Made by a program: the position numbers and the translations under genes. From CAWBLP01 sp963721065 (GTDB lineage: Bacteria > Pseudomonadota > Alphaproteobacteria > Acetobacterales > Acetobacteraceae): a DNA stretch of 64,000 bases. A model generated the notes under the pieces. That model had not been told where the DNA came from. It did not search any database and saw only the letters and a list, made by a program, of their open reading frames with translations. Numbering within the stretch: position 1 is the stretch's first letter; every line of letters starts with the position of its first letter. The stretch spans positions 248,001-312,000 of the forward strand of contig CAVRHO010000004.1 of NCBI GenBank assembly GCA_963721065.1. The letters run 5' to 3'. Below, piece by piece: positions 37,860 through 47,515 of the stretch.

Positions 37860-38489
37860 TCAGGTTGCGACCAGTCGCCGCTCGACCATGCGGAAGTGGC
37901 GGTCGCCAAGCCGGGCGGCCTGCTCCGGGCTGTGGGAGACCAGCAGGATCGCGGTGCCGGCGGCGAGGCGTTCGCGCAGCAGCGCCTCCACCAGCCCGGT
38001 GCTGTCCTGGTCCAGCGAACCGGTCGGCTCGTCCAGCAGCAGCACCGGGGAGTCCAGCGCCATCGCGCGGATCAGGGCCAGGCGCTGCCGCTCGCCGGTG
38101 GACAGGCGGATCACCGGGCCGTCCAGCAGCGCCGCTGCCAGACCGAGGCGAGGCGCGAGTCGGCGGGCGGTGTCCAGGGCCGGGCCTGGGAAATGCGGCC
38201 TGACGGTGTCGTGCCACCAGCCTGGTTCGGCGGCGGAATACACGACGCGGCGGCGCCAGGCGGACGGGGCGAAATGCCGGCGTTCCTGGCCATCCAGGAA
38301 GACCTCGCCCTGGTTGGGATCCAGGTCGGCGATCATGCGCAGCAGCAGGCTTTTCCCTGCGCCGGATGGGCCGGCGATGGCGATGCAGGTGCCGGCGGCC
38401 AGGTCCAGGGTGAACGGGCCGGCGAGCGGGCTGCGCAGGTCGGCGATGCGCAGGCGGGGTGGGGTCGCGCGGGACGGTGTCGCAGTCAT
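37860..38489 (-). CDS. fetA: ABC transporter ATP-binding protein, FetA-like
   Basis: A 209-residue ABC ATPase. Walker A is GPSGAGKSLLLRM (near residue 40), the signature is LSTGERQRLALIRAMAL, and Walker B is PVLLLDEPTGSLD, followed by the H-loop in LLVSHSPEQA. The short length and the sequence between Walker A and the signature (LDGQERRHFAPSAWRRRVVY then EPGWWHDTV) resemble FetA/YbbL, partner of FetB in iron export. FetB lies 32 kb away at 4819-5613, not next door, so pairing is an inference. The ORF is open to 38609; the ATG at 38489 is chosen because the family begins there. Confidence 0.78.
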   Translation of the reverse strand: MTATPSRATPPRLRIADLRSPLAGPFTLDLAAGTCIAIAGPSGAGKSLLLRMIADLDPNQGEVFLDGQERRHFAPSAWRRRVVYSAAEPGWWHDTVRPHFPGPALDTARRLAPRLGLAAALLDGPVIRLSTGERQRLALIRAMALDSPVLLLDEPTGSLDQDSTGLVEALLRERLAAGTAILLVSHSPEQAARLGDRHFRMVERRLVAT

Positions 38490-38853
38490 GCCCGGAATAT
38501 CGCGAGAAAACGGCGATGCGCCAGGGCGCACCGGCGGAGCAGGCCTGCCGAACCACGCGACTTCCCACGCCCGGTTGCGCTGCCCCGCCTCCCATTGCGC
38601 CTGCGGCATTGCACCTGATCGCGGGCGACAGGCCGCATTCGGCTCATCCGGGCAGCATCACCGGCCTGCACGGCGCGGGCGGCCAGGTTCGGTGCGATCG
38701 CCCGTTGCGGGCGGGCAGGATTCCGAACTGTCGCAAAGCAACGGTGGCGTCCGTCTCGCCAGGGACGCCACCGTTCACCCGCGGACGGTGCGCGATGGGG
38801 GTTGCGCCGACAGCGCCCGCGGCGGCGCTGCGTCCGATCAGAGCCCCCCTGCC
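38490..38853. other. Gap between the fetA-like gene and the MHS transporter
   Basis: 364 bases between two minus-strand genes. The strong hairpin at 38740-38775 is listed separately. No gene is seen. Confidence 0.4.
38740..38775 (-). terminator. Strong hairpin downstream of the MHS transporter
   Basis: A perfect 13-bp inverted repeat (AACGGTGGCGTCC with its complement) around a 10-base loop, 78 bases past the transporter stop and ahead of the fetA-like gene. It has no T run. It is most likely a terminator or mRNA-stabilizing stem, and it separates the two genes. Confidence 0.6.
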
Positions 38854-40179
38854 CTAGCGCAGCGGTTCGCGGCTTCTGTCCTTCATCAGGTACAGCGCCC
38901 CGACCGACAGCAGGGCGCCCGCCATCAGATACGCCGCCGCCGCCATGTCGTAGCCGGTGGAGCCGATCAGCGCCGTCGCGATCAGCGGCGCGGTGCCGCC
39001 GCCGAAGCCCAGCCCGATATTGAAGGCCAGCGAATAGCCGGACAGCCGGAATCGCGACGGGAACAGCTCCGCCAGCATCGCCGGCGCCGTGCCCATGATC
39101 ATGCCCAGGAACACCGCGAAGCCGAACTGCGCGACAATGAAGCGTGCCAGATTCGGACCCGCTGGACAGCTCGAAGAAGATCACCGAGGTGAAGAAGATC
39201 AGCGCGAAGGACAGCATCAGCATCGAGCGCCGGCGGATGGCGTGGTCCGTCAGCCAGCCGGTGAGCGGGATCGCGACAAGCGCCACCGCCTCGGCGGCGG
39301 TGTTGATCGCCAGGGCGCTCGCCGTCGATCGATCGATGCCGAAGCTGCTCGCGAAGGTGGGCAGGAACACCAGCGTGAGGTAGTCGGCCACGCCGTAGCC
39401 CCAGGTGAAGATCACGGCCAGGATCATCGCGCGCGGCGCTTCGGAGAACGCCTGCTTCAGCGGCAGTTCGCGCTGTTCGTCTTCACCGACCGGCTCCGGC
39501 TCGTAACCGGTATGGGTCAGTCGCGTGCGCATCCAGTAGGCGAGGATCGCCAGGCCGCCGCCGCCGATGAAGGGCAGGCGCCAGATCCATGTCAGCTCGG
39601 GGTGCGCCTTCAGCAGCATCACGGTAACGGCGGCCAAGCCGGCCGCGAGCAGGTAGCCGCCGGTCGAGCCGATATTGGCGAAGCTGCCGGCAATGCCGCG
39701 CCGGCGGCGGGGCGCCGTCTCGATCAGGTAGGACACCGAGCCGGTGAATTCGCCGCCGACCGAGAATCCCTGGAACAGGCGGATCAGCAGCAGCAGGATC
39801 GGCGCCCAGATGCCGATCTCGGCGTAGGTCGGCAGGAAGCCGATCGCGGTCGTGGCCGCGCCCATCATCACCACGGACACGATCAGCACGGTCTGCCGGC
39901 CGATCGCGGTCGCCCAGATGGCCGAGCACCGCACCGCCGATCGGGCGCACGGCAAAACCGATGGCGAAGCCGCCATAGGCGCCGATCAGGGAAGCGACCG
40001 GGTTGGCGGAGGGGAAGAACAGGGCTCGCGATCACCGGCGCCAGATAGCCGTACAAGCCGAAATCGTACCATTCCAGCACGTTGCCGATCATACCGGCGC
40101 TGAGGCTCTCGACAGAGAGGTTTTCGATCTTGTTCAGGGCAGCAACGTCGGTGCGCCCGTTGTATGTTGCGTCGAGCAA
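38854..40179 (-). pseudogene. MHS-family MFS transporter, frame broken three times
   Basis: A 12-helix major facilitator of the metabolite:H+ symporter group (related to ProP and KgtP), about 440 residues when joined. It begins with the hallmark SLSAGMIGNVLEWYDFGLYG. It continues with RPIGGAVLGHLGDRIGRQTV (the MFS loop 2-3 motif) and LFQGFSVGGEFTGSVSYLIE, and ends near LYLMKDRSREPLR. The frame breaks at about 40022-40024 (extra C/G), 39910 (extra G) and 39168-39170 (extra G). Deleting one base at each restores an uninterrupted family sequence, so this may be an intact gene with assembly errors. Substrate is unknown; carboxylates or compatible solutes are usual. Confidence 0.8.
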
Positions 40180-40847
40180 GACTTGTCCCTTCGGGTTATG
40201 CAGCAGGTCAAAACACCTGCGTCATGGGCCCGGAGCGGTTGGAAGCTCCAAAATCATTCCGATGCGCATAGGCGCTTCGATGTGGGCCGGATTGCTGTGG
40301 AACCCCGCAGCGACGCGCCCGGCAACACGACGATTGAACGTGTCGCGTGCGGTCCACGTTGCGGTCAGGGCAACCAGTGCGGAAATACCCATTGGGTTGA
40401 CGCCAACCCTTCGGTTCGCCGGCGGGATATGTCCCGTCGTGGCGAACACGGACCTGGCACAAGCGGCAGCCTCACCAGGCAACTGCGGCGGGGCGCGCGT
40501 TTGCGCGGGATGCCGCGGTTCGGACGCGTCACGAGGGCCGGAATGTCAGGCTTCCGCGCGTCAGGAAATGGGTAGGTTCAGGAGAGTGTCAACCGGACAC
40601 ATCCAGGGTTGCGAAACGAACGGCGGCTCCGCCGTCCGCCTGTAGATCTTTCGTGATAAGCCTCGATATTATGTTCAGAGCGTGTAGAGAATGAATTCTA
40701 CACCAGGCTGGCCCGGCATGTCACGCTTTAGCGTCGCATGTGCGCCCGGCCGCGTCGCTATACATCCTGATCAACAGAAATAGCAACGAATCCGTGCCGT
40801 TTCACGGAATGTTATACTGTCGATATGACTGTGAGGGCAGCCCGGGG
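40180..40847. other. Intergenic region with inverted repeat near 40.69 kb
   Basis: 668 bases upstream of the MHS transporter and downstream of the rhodanese gene. Bases 40640-40820 are relatively AT-rich. A perfect 7-bp inverted repeat, GTGTAGA (40682-40688) and TCTACAC (40697-40703) around an 8-base spacer, looks like an operator or a small hairpin. A minus-strand ORF at 40222-40482 (86 residues, containing GVNPMGISALVALTATWTAR) has fairly protein-like composition. I do not recognize it and cannot say whether it is expressed. Confidence 0.35.
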
Positions 40848-41258
40848 TCACTTCTGCGGCTTCGGTGCCTCCACCGGCCCGCCGGCCTGCTTCCACGCGC
40901 CAAACCCGCCCTCGACATGGGCCACCTTCTCCAGCCCCATCTCCTGCGCCGTCTTCGCCGCCAGGGCGCTGCGCCAGCCGCCGGCGCAGAAGAACACGAA
41001 CTGCCTGTCCTCGGCGAACACCGGCTTGTGATACGGGCTCTCCGGGTCGATCCAGAACTCCAGCATGCCGCGCGTGCAGCGGAACGCGCCCGGCATCCGC
41101 CCCTCGCGGTCCAGCTCGCGCGGGTCGCGCAGATCGACGAACACCACGTCATCCCGCCCGTGCAGCGCCAGCGCCTGGTCCACCGACAGCGTGCGGATCT
41201 CGGCGTTCGCCTCCGCCAGCATCTGCTTGTAGCCCTTCTTCACCTGCATCCCCGTCAC
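40848..41258 (-). CDS. Rhodanese-like domain protein
   Basis: A single rhodanese domain, 136 residues. VFVDLRDPRELDREGRMPG is the standard CH2A-like start. The active-site loop CAGGWRS near residue 101 has the catalytic Cys, so sulfur transfer through a persulfide is likely. The tail GGFGAWKQAGGPVE is also typical. It is the last gene of a four-gene operon (tusA, deacetylase, xseB, rhodanese) and overlaps xseB by 4 bases. TusA is also a sulfur-carrier protein, so the two may share a sulfur-relay role. MQVKKGYKQM, three codons in, is an alternative start. Confidence 0.88.
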   Translation of the reverse strand: MTGMQVKKGYKQMLAEANAEIRTLSVDQALALHGRDDVVFVDLRDPRELDREGRMPGAFRCTRGMLEFWIDPESPYHKPVFAEDRQFVFFCAGGWRSALAAKTAQEMGLEKVAHVEGGFGAWKQAGGPVEAPKPQK

Positions 41259-41506
41259 TCCACCGGCCGCGTGGTCACCGAGCCATCCGCCTGCTGCACG
41301 ATCGCCGCGACGCGCGCCTCGGCTTCCGCCAGCTTCGCCTCGCAGTGCCGGCGCAACGCGGCGCCGCGTTCATAGGCGTTGATCGCATCCTCCAGCTTCT
41401 GCTGCCCGCTCTCCAGCCCCCGCACGATCTGTTCCAGCTCGGCCAGCGCCTCCTCGAACGACAGCTTGTCCACCTCGGGACGCGACTCGGTATCCGCCAT
41501 CGGCAA
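41255..41506 (-). CDS. xseB: Exodeoxyribonuclease VII small subunit
   Basis: An 83-residue helical protein. The core LSFEEALAELEQIVRGLESG, followed by INAYERGAALRRHCEAKLAE, is the XseB signature. XseB pairs with XseA to degrade single-stranded DNA to oligonucleotides; xseA is not in the window. It overlaps the rhodanese gene by 4 bases and lies 9 bases after the deacetylase gene, a neighbour often found beside xseB in alphaproteobacteria. MADTESRPEV, two codons in, is an equally good start. Confidence 0.93.
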   Translation of the reverse strand: MPMADTESRPEVDKLSFEEALAELEQIVRGLESGQQKLEDAINAYERGAALRRHCEAKLAEAEARVAAIVQQADGSVTTRPVE

Positions 41507-41515
41507 CCAACTCCT

Positions 41516-42448
41516 TCAGGCCCGCATCAGGCCGCGCACATGCACCGCGACAGACGCGGCCAGAGCGTCCAGGTCGTAGCCGCCTTCCAGCACGGATACC
41601 ACCCGCCCCTCGCAATGCCGGTCCGCCACGCCCACCAGCTCGCCGGTGATCCAGGCGTAGTCGGCGGTTTCCACCCGCAACTGCGCCAGCGGATCGGCCT
41701 TGTGCGCGTCGAAGCCGGCGGAAATGATCAGCAGCCCGGGATCGAACCGCTCCAGCTCCGGGATGATCTGCCCGCCCCAGACCGAGCGGAACGCATCGCT
41801 GCCGTCGCCCGGGCGCAGCGGCGTGTTCAGCACGTTGTTGGCGGTGCCGCGTTCCCACATGTCGCCGGTGCCGGGATAGCACGGGCTCTGGTGGCTGGAG
41901 GCGTAGAACAGGTCCGGATCGGCGGCGAACATCGCCTGCGTGCCGTTGCCGTGGTGCACGTCGAAATCCACCACCGCGACCCGCTGCACGCCCCAGCGCG
42001 CGCGGGCATGCAGCGCGGCGACCGCGACATTGTTGAACAGGCAGAACCCCATCGGCCGCGCGGGTTCGGCGTGGTGGCCCGGCGGGCGCACCGCGGCGAA
42101 GGCAGCGCGGGCCCAGCCTTCCATCACCGCATCCACCCCCGCGCAGGCGGCGCCGGCCGCGCGCAGGGCGGCCTCGGCGCTGCCGTGGCTCATCAGCGTG
42201 TCGCCGTCCAACTGGACCGACTCGCCCGGATCGGGGCGGATCGACAGGATGGCTTCGACGTAGCGCGCCGGGTGCACCCGCTCCAGTTGTTCGGCGGTGG
42301 CGGCCGGGGCCTGCTCGCGCAGCAGGTCGGTGAAGTCCGGCGTCTCCAGGGCGGCGAGCACGGCGCGCAGGCGGTCGGCGCATTCCGGGTGGTAGGGGCC
42401 GGTGTCGTGTTCCAGGCAGGCGGGATGGGTGATCAGCGCGGTCGGCAT
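41516..42448 (-). CDS. Histone deacetylase / acetoin-utilization (AcuC-like) family protein
   Basis: A 310-residue Zn-dependent deacetylase of the arginase/deacetylase fold. Hallmarks are HPECADRLRAVLAAL near the start, RPPGHHAEP (active-site His pair), VVDFDVHHGNGTQAMF (Zn ligands Asp and His), IISAGFDAHKADPL (third ligand Asp) and VLEGGYDLDAL with the transition-state region. All key residues are present. Bacterial homologues deacetylate polyamines, acetylated proteins or small amides; the substrate cannot be told here. It begins 1 base after the tusA stop. Confidence 0.92.
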   Translation of the reverse strand: MPTALITHPACLEHDTGPYHPECADRLRAVLAALETPDFTDLLREQAPAATAEQLERVHPARYVEAILSIRPDPGESVQLDGDTLMSHGSAEAALRAAGAACAGVDAVMEGWARAAFAAVRPPGHHAEPARPMGFCLFNNVAVAALHARARWGVQRVAVVDFDVHHGNGTQAMFAADPDLFYASSHQSPCYPGTGDMWERGTANNVLNTPLRPGDGSDAFRSVWGGQIIPELERFDPGLLIISAGFDAHKADPLAQLRVETADYAWITGELVGVADRHCEGRVVSVLEGGYDLDALAASVAVHVRGLMRA

Positions 42449-42449
42449 G

Positions 42450-42692
42450 TCACGAATCCTTCGGGTCCGTCCGGCGTCGGATGAGGAAGCTGAACACGCC
42501 GTTCTCCTCGCTCCAGGCGAGCAGGTCGTGGCCCGTTTCGCGGCAGAAGGCGTGGAAGTCCGAGACGGAGGCAGGGTCTGTGGCCAGCACGCGCAGCCGG
42601 GCGCCTGGCTCCATGGGGCGCAACGTCCGGTTGGCCCGCAGCACGGGCAGCGGACAGTTCATCCCCTTCACGTCAAGCACGGTCTCACTCAT
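42450..42692 (-). CDS. tusA: TusA-family sulfur carrier protein
   Basis: An 80-residue protein with the TusA/SirA signature GMNCPLPVLRANRTL near residues 10-24. The Cys of CPxP accepts a persulfide sulfur for relay to tRNA thiolation or cofactor assembly. The second half (LRVLATDPASVSDFHAFCRE then GHDLLAW) matches the family's beta-alpha unit. It is the first gene of the operon that ends with the rhodanese gene. Confidence 0.93.
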   Translation of the reverse strand: MSETVLDVKGMNCPLPVLRANRTLRPMEPGARLRVLATDPASVSDFHAFCRETGHDLLAWSEENGVFSFLIRRRTDPKDS

Positions 42693-42857
42693 GCGGTCAT
42701 CCTGAGGCGGCGGGGCGGGTTGGGCAAGGAGCGACGGGCGGTGGGGCCGCGGGGACGTGGACTGGCAGCGGGTAGAGCGACGGTGGACTTTCCTGCGGAT
42801 GCCTCGTGCCGCGTCCGGCGGCTGAGCTGGCGCGGTCCGACCACTTTGTTGCGAGGG

Positions 42858-43410
42858 TCAGGTAAGTCCGGTGTTGCGGTAAGCAGCGTGGAGGGGCGCG
42901 GCAAAGCCGATGCTGTCGAGCCGCAATTCGTTGTCCGGCCCCAGATCTGCCGGCTGTGCCGGCCACGAGCCGTCCGGCTGGCGGCGCAAGAATTCCGCGG
43001 CGACAGCGTCGAGCGCAGCAGAGATCTCCATGACCGAGGGAATGGTCGTGTAGGCCCACACATTGGCCCGGGTTGCCCGTTCATCGGAACGGGGACAGAA
43101 TTTCGATCAGTGCTACGGGCTCGGCCAGGATGGGGCCGGCCGACGGCGGTGCGCAGGTAACGCCGATATCCGGGACCAGGCAGTTCTCGGCCTGACCTGA
43201 CACGCGGGATGACGCCGGGCGGCCACGATGGCGATGCGACCTGCCACCACGTCCGTCGAGATGCGCCGTGATGCAGATACATCAGCCGCGCCTGAATGGC
43301 GCCGTGCGTCCGGACGCCGGCGCCATCATTTCCGGTTCACCATCCCGCAACTGCCAGAGCGCGCCGGAGCGGTCGCCGGAATCCCAGACGAGGAATTCCG
43401 CGACGGTCAT
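42858..43410 (-). pseudogene. Uma2-family endonuclease remnant
   Basis: Reading across frames gives a recognizable Uma2 (DUF820) protein. It starts MTVAEFLVWDSGD at 43410, then has LWQLRDGEPEMMAPAS, GAIQARLMYL, PGVIPRVRSG, CLVPDIGVTCAPPSAGP and VALIEILSP. It ends with NVWAYTTIPSVMEI and ELRLDSIGFAAPLHAAYRN. At least four indels separate these blocks, one being an extra T near 43090. Uma2 proteins are PD-(D/E)XK-fold proteins common in Acetobacteraceae and cyanobacteria, and often transposon-associated. With this many breaks, decay is more likely than assembly error. Confidence 0.72.
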
Positions 43411-43676
43411 GCGGCACGGCGGCAAATTCAGGCTGTGCCCGTGCCCGCAGAATGCGACTTCGATCCTCAGCCAGGCAAGCCAGCCGATCGGGCGCCGAGT
43501 GCAGCGGTTTACGTTCCGCCACTGGTGCTTGCTGTCGCTGGAGGAAACGCTCCGTCCTGCCGGTCTCGGCGCTTCACCGTCGGCGGGCTACGCAGCATCT
43601 TGCCAACGATCAGTCCTGATCGGAGATGACGTTGGATTGATCCGGTCAAGGTCGCGTGATCTGGGAACGCTCGCGG

Positions 43677-45961
43677 TCAGTCATGCCCGCGATCCCGGTC
43701 GGGGTGCCGTTGCAGCCAGTCGAGCGTGTCGTTCAGCCAGGCGAAGTGGGAATTGACCTCTGCCAGCCTGCGGAGGTTCGGCTCGATAGTGGTGACGAAC
43801 GCGTGGTGTCGTGCCAGCCGCCTGGCGATGACCCTGAACTCAGCCTCGCCAGCACCATCGATCTTTCGTGTGAGCAGGTTGGTGAGCACTCCGAACGGCC
43901 TCGACTTTTTGAGCGGCTCGACAGCCAATAACGTTGTCAGAACGGCGCCGCCTGGTCCCATCACCAATCCTGCGCCGCTTGCAAAGCAGCGACGGACGCA
44001 ACATCATCAGCGCGATCAGCACGTTCTGGGTCGTGCCGGTTGCCAGGGCACCGCTGCGCTCCGGGTTTGGCCCCTGACCGATCTGTTCGGCCGCCCCGCG
44101 TACCACCTCGGCGGCGGCAGGCTCGATCACCTCCGGTTGCTGCTGAAGGCTGCTGGCGAACGCCCGCGTTGCTGCCCGGTATTGCGCTTCTTCCTGCGGG
44201 CGGCGTTGATAGCGCTCCTCGGCGGCGAGGAGCTCGATCCCGTCGGCTGATGCCAGGATGAAGGTGCCATGCAGGCGGAGCAGGGAGCCAAGCTGCTCGC
44301 GCGCGTCCTCCGACAAGGGCGGCACTTCCTTGAGGCCCGCGATTTCCGCCTCGGCGGCCTTCACGGCATTGGCCAGCCGCACGCCCTCGAAATAGAGCAG
44401 GGTAAAGTCCACGTCTTCCAGATCGTCGCCCAACCGATCGACATAGGCGGCGACGCGATCGCGTAGCCTGGGATGGGCCACGTTACCGGCTGACAGATTG
44501 CGCAACAGGTCACGGGCAAGATCGCGTAGCGCGGGATACAGGCTGCGCAATCGCCGCACGTTGTTGCCGTCGCGGTCCAGCGCTTCGGGCGGCGCAAGCG
44601 CGATCTGCCCTTCATCGGAAATCTCGAAATGCGGGCCCGCGTCTTGTCCAGGAAGCGCCGGGAAATCGTCTGGAGGCCGCGCCTCATCCGGTGTCTCCGG
44701 CGGGATGGGTAGCGCGTCAGGATCCAGCTCGCCTCGCAGCCATGCGAGGACGTTCCGTGTGGCAGATGGCTGCCCGCCTGCGATCAATCGGGAATAAGGA
44801 TCCGGAAACGGGTTGTCTTCCAGATATAGCCCTTCGGTAAAGGGCTCGACGTCGGCGTCAGCCGCGCGCTGAAGACTGCCGAGCTTGCCAAGGCTCGGCG
44901 GCAGGGCGGTCAGCTGGTTGCCGCGGAGATCGAGGCTTTGCAGCGAGGCGAGCTGCGCGATCTCCGGCGGCAGGGCGGTCAGCTGTCGCCGAGATAGAGG
45001 CTTTGCAGCGAGGCGAGCTGCGCGATCTCCGGCGGCAGGGCGGTCAGCTGGTTGAAGCTGAGATCGAGGCTTTGCAGCGAGGCGAGCTGCGCGATCTCCG
45101 GCGGCAGGGCGGTCAGCGGTTGCCGAGATCGAGGCTTTGCAGCGAGGCGAGCTGCGCGATCTCCGGCGGCAGGGCGGTCAGCTGGTTGCCGCTGAGATCG
45201 AGGCTTTGCAGCGAGGCGAGCTGCGCGATCTCCGGCGGCAGGGCGGTCAGCTGGTTGCCGCCGAGATAGAGGCTTTGCAGCGAGGCGAGCTGCGCGATCT
45301 CCGGCGGCAGGGCGGTCAGCTGGTTGCCGCCGAGATAGAGGCTTTGCAGCGAGGCGAGCTGCGCGATCTCCGGCGGCAGGGCGGTCAGCTGGTTGCCGCC
45401 GAGATAGAGGCTTTGCAGCGAGGCAAGCTGCGCGATCTCCGGCGGCAGGGCGGTCAGCTGGTTGCCGCGGAGATCGAGGCTTTGCAGCGAGGCGAGCTGC
45501 GCGATCTCCGGCGGCAGGGCGGTCAGCTGGTTGCCGCGGAGATCGAGGCTTTGCAGCGAGGCGAGCTGCGCGATCTCCGGCGGCAGGGCGGTCAGCTGGT
45601 TGCCGCGGAGATCGAGGCTTTGCAGCGAGGCGAGCTGCGCGATCTCCGGCGGCAGGGCGGTCAGCTGGTTGCCGTAGAGATCGAGGCTTTGCAGCGAGGC
45701 GAGCTGCGCGATCTCCGGCGGCAGGGCGGTCAGCTGGTTGCCGCCGAGATCGAGGCTTTGCAGCGAGGCGAGCTGCGCGATCTCCGGCGGCAGGGCGGTC
45801 AGCTGGTTGCCGCCGAGATCGAGGCTTTGCAGCGAGGCGAGCTGCGCGATCTCCGGCGGCAGGGCGGTCAGCTGGTTGCCGGCGAGATCCAGTGAGGTGC
45901 TGCGCCGAAGCCGAGCGTCCTCGATCAGGCGCAGCGATTTCTCGTACGCTTCATCGGGCAT
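43677..45961 (-). pseudogene. Leucine-rich-repeat protein with 69-bp tandem repeats, frame broken
   Basis: If joined, about 760 residues. The N-terminus MPDEAYEKSLRLIEDARLRR leads into about 15 LRR units of 23 residues (SLDLGGNQLTALPPEIAQLA). A closing LRR (PPSLGKLGSLQ) and a helical C-terminal domain of about 370 residues follow, ending LDWLQRHPDRDRGHD. Two repeat units lack 4 bases (near 45113-45125 and 44985-44995), and one extra base near 43990 shifts the last 100 codons. The longest single ORF is 45113-45961; 43840-44787 holds most of the C-terminal domain. LRRs bind proteins. No signal peptide or catalytic domain is evident. Confidence 0.7.
44870..45897. repeat. 69-bp tandem repeat array within the LRR gene
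   Basis: About 15 direct repeats of 69 bp, each carrying TTTGCAGCGAGGCGAGCTGC and GGCGGCAGGGCGGTCAGCTG. Central copies are almost identical, varying mainly at the codon before the conserved Gly (GGC, CGC, TAC, AGC). Near-identity at silent sites means recent unequal crossing-over. There are no spacers, so it is not a CRISPR array. Confidence 0.9.
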
Positions 45962-46087
45962 CGTGACCGCTCCACACCGAGGCTACCTTACGACCTGCAA
46001 AGGAGAGAACCACCCTGCTCCCCACGCTACCCTGCTGCCAGGATAGGGCACTCTCCGCCGCGCCGTCGGTGCGGGTGATCCCGCCGC

Positions 46088-47515
46088 CTACGCCGCCTGG
46101 TGCCGCTCCCGCAGGAACTGGAAGAACTCCACGCCCTCGCGCAGCCGGCGCTTCATCATCTGCGGGCTGCGCACCATCTCGCCCACGATCGACGCGATCT
46201 TCGGCGCGCGGAAGTAGAAGCGCTTGTAGAACGTCTCCACGCTGTCGAAGATCTCGGTGTGCGACAGGTGTTCGTAGTGCAGCGGCGCGATCTGGATGCC
46301 GCTGTCATCCACCAGGTCCGCGTGCGACGCATCCAGCCAGCCGTTCTCCACCGCCTGCTGGTGCAGGAAGGTGCCCGGGTAGGGCGCGGCGAGCGACACC
46401 TGGATGGTGTGCGGGTTGATCTCGGTGGCGAAGCGGATGGTCTCCTCGATCGTCTCCTTCGTCTCGCCGGGCAGGCCCAGGATGAAGGTGCCGTGGATCT
46501 TGATCCCCAGGTCGTGGCAGTCCTTGGTGAAGCGCTTCGCGACCTCGATCCGCATGCCCTTCTTGATATTGTGCAGGATCTGCTGGTTGCCGCTCTCGTA
46601 GCCCACCAGCAGCAGGCGCAGCCCGTTGTCCTTCAGCACCTTCAGCGTCTCGCGCGGCACGTTCGCCTTGGCGTTGCACGACCAGGTGACGCCCAGCTTG
46701 CCCAGCTCCCGGGCGATCGCCTCGGCGCGCGGCAGGTTGTCGGTGAAGGTGTCGTCGTCGAAGAAGAATTCCCGCACCTGCGGGAAATACCGCTTGGCCA
46801 GGCGGATCTCCTCCGCCACGTGCTCGGGCGAGCGCACCCGGTAGCGATGGCCGCCCACGGTCTGCGGCCACAGGCAGAAGGTGCAGCGGGATTTGCAGCC
46901 GCGGCCGGTGTACAGCGACACATAGGGGTGCAGCAGGTAGCCGATGAAGTAGTCCTCGATGCGCAGGTCGCGCTTGTACACCTCGGTGACGAAGGGAAGC
47001 TGGTCCATGTCCTCGAGGATGGCGCGGTCCTTGTTGTGCACGATGGCACCCGCGGCATCGCGGTAGCTGATGCCGTCCACCGCGGCGAAGTCGCGGCCCT
47101 CGGCGATCTCCTTGATGGTGAAGTCGAACTCGTTGCGCGCCACGAAGTCGATCGGGCCGCCCTGCTTCAGGCTCTCCTCCGGCTGCACCGCCACCTTGGC
47201 GCCGACGAAGCCGATCTTCAGGTTCGGGTTCGCCTGCTTCAGCGCCTCGGCCACCCGCACGTCGGAGCTGAAGGACGGGGTGGAGGTGTGGATCACGCAC
47301 AGCTCGAAATCCCGCGCCTGGCGTGTGACCGCGTCCAGGCCGATGCCGGCCGGCGGCGCGTCGATCAGCTTGCTGCCTTCCACCAGCGCGGCCGGCTGGG
47401 CCAGCCAGGTGGGGTACCAGAAGCTGCGGATCTCGCGCTTCGCCTGGTAGCGGGAGCCCGCGCCGCCGTCGAACCCGTTGAACGAGGGCGGCTGCAGGAA
47501 CAGGGTCTTCATCAT
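46088..47515 (-). CDS. hpnJ: Hopanoid biosynthesis radical SAM protein HpnJ
   Basis: A 475-residue radical SAM enzyme. The N-terminal third is a cobalamin-binding-type domain. The iron-sulfur motif is CKSRCTFC (Cys207, Cys211, Cys214), CxxxCxxC as required for a 4Fe-4S cluster and SAM cleavage. Characteristic stretches are FLQPPSFNGFDGGAGSRYQA at the start and FWYPTWLAQPAALVEGSKL. In hopanoid producers HpnJ contracts the glucosaminyl/glucuronyl ring to the cyclitol of bacteriohopanetetrol cyclitol ether. It overlaps hpnI by 4 bases. The partner deacetylase gene hpnK, usually adjacent, is absent here. Confidence 0.94.
   Translation of the reverse strand: MMKTLFLQPPSFNGFDGGAGSRYQAKREIRSFWYPTWLAQPAALVEGSKLIDAPPAGIGLDAVTRQARDFELCVIHTSTPSFSSDVRVAEALKQANPNLKIGFVGAKVAVQPEESLKQGGPIDFVARNEFDFTIKEIAEGRDFAAVDGISYRDAAGAIVHNKDRAILEDMDQLPFVTEVYKRDLRIEDYFIGYLLHPYVSLYTGRGCKSRCTFCLWPQTVGGHRYRVRSPEHVAEEIRLAKRYFPQVREFFFDDDTFTDNLPRAEAIARELGKLGVTWSCNAKANVPRETLKVLKDNGLRLLLVGYESGNQQILHNIKKGMRIEVAKRFTKDCHDLGIKIHGTFILGLPGETKETIEETIRFATEINPHTIQVSLAAPYPGTFLHQQAVENGWLDASHADLVDDSGIQIAPLHYEHLSHTEIFDSVETFYKRFYFRAPKIASIVGEMVRSPQMMKRRLREGVEFFQFLRERHQAA

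Noticed and set aside
44870..45897. Possible CRISPR array
   Set aside because: The 69-bp units are contiguous, in frame and encode LRRs; there are no unique spacers and no cas genes.
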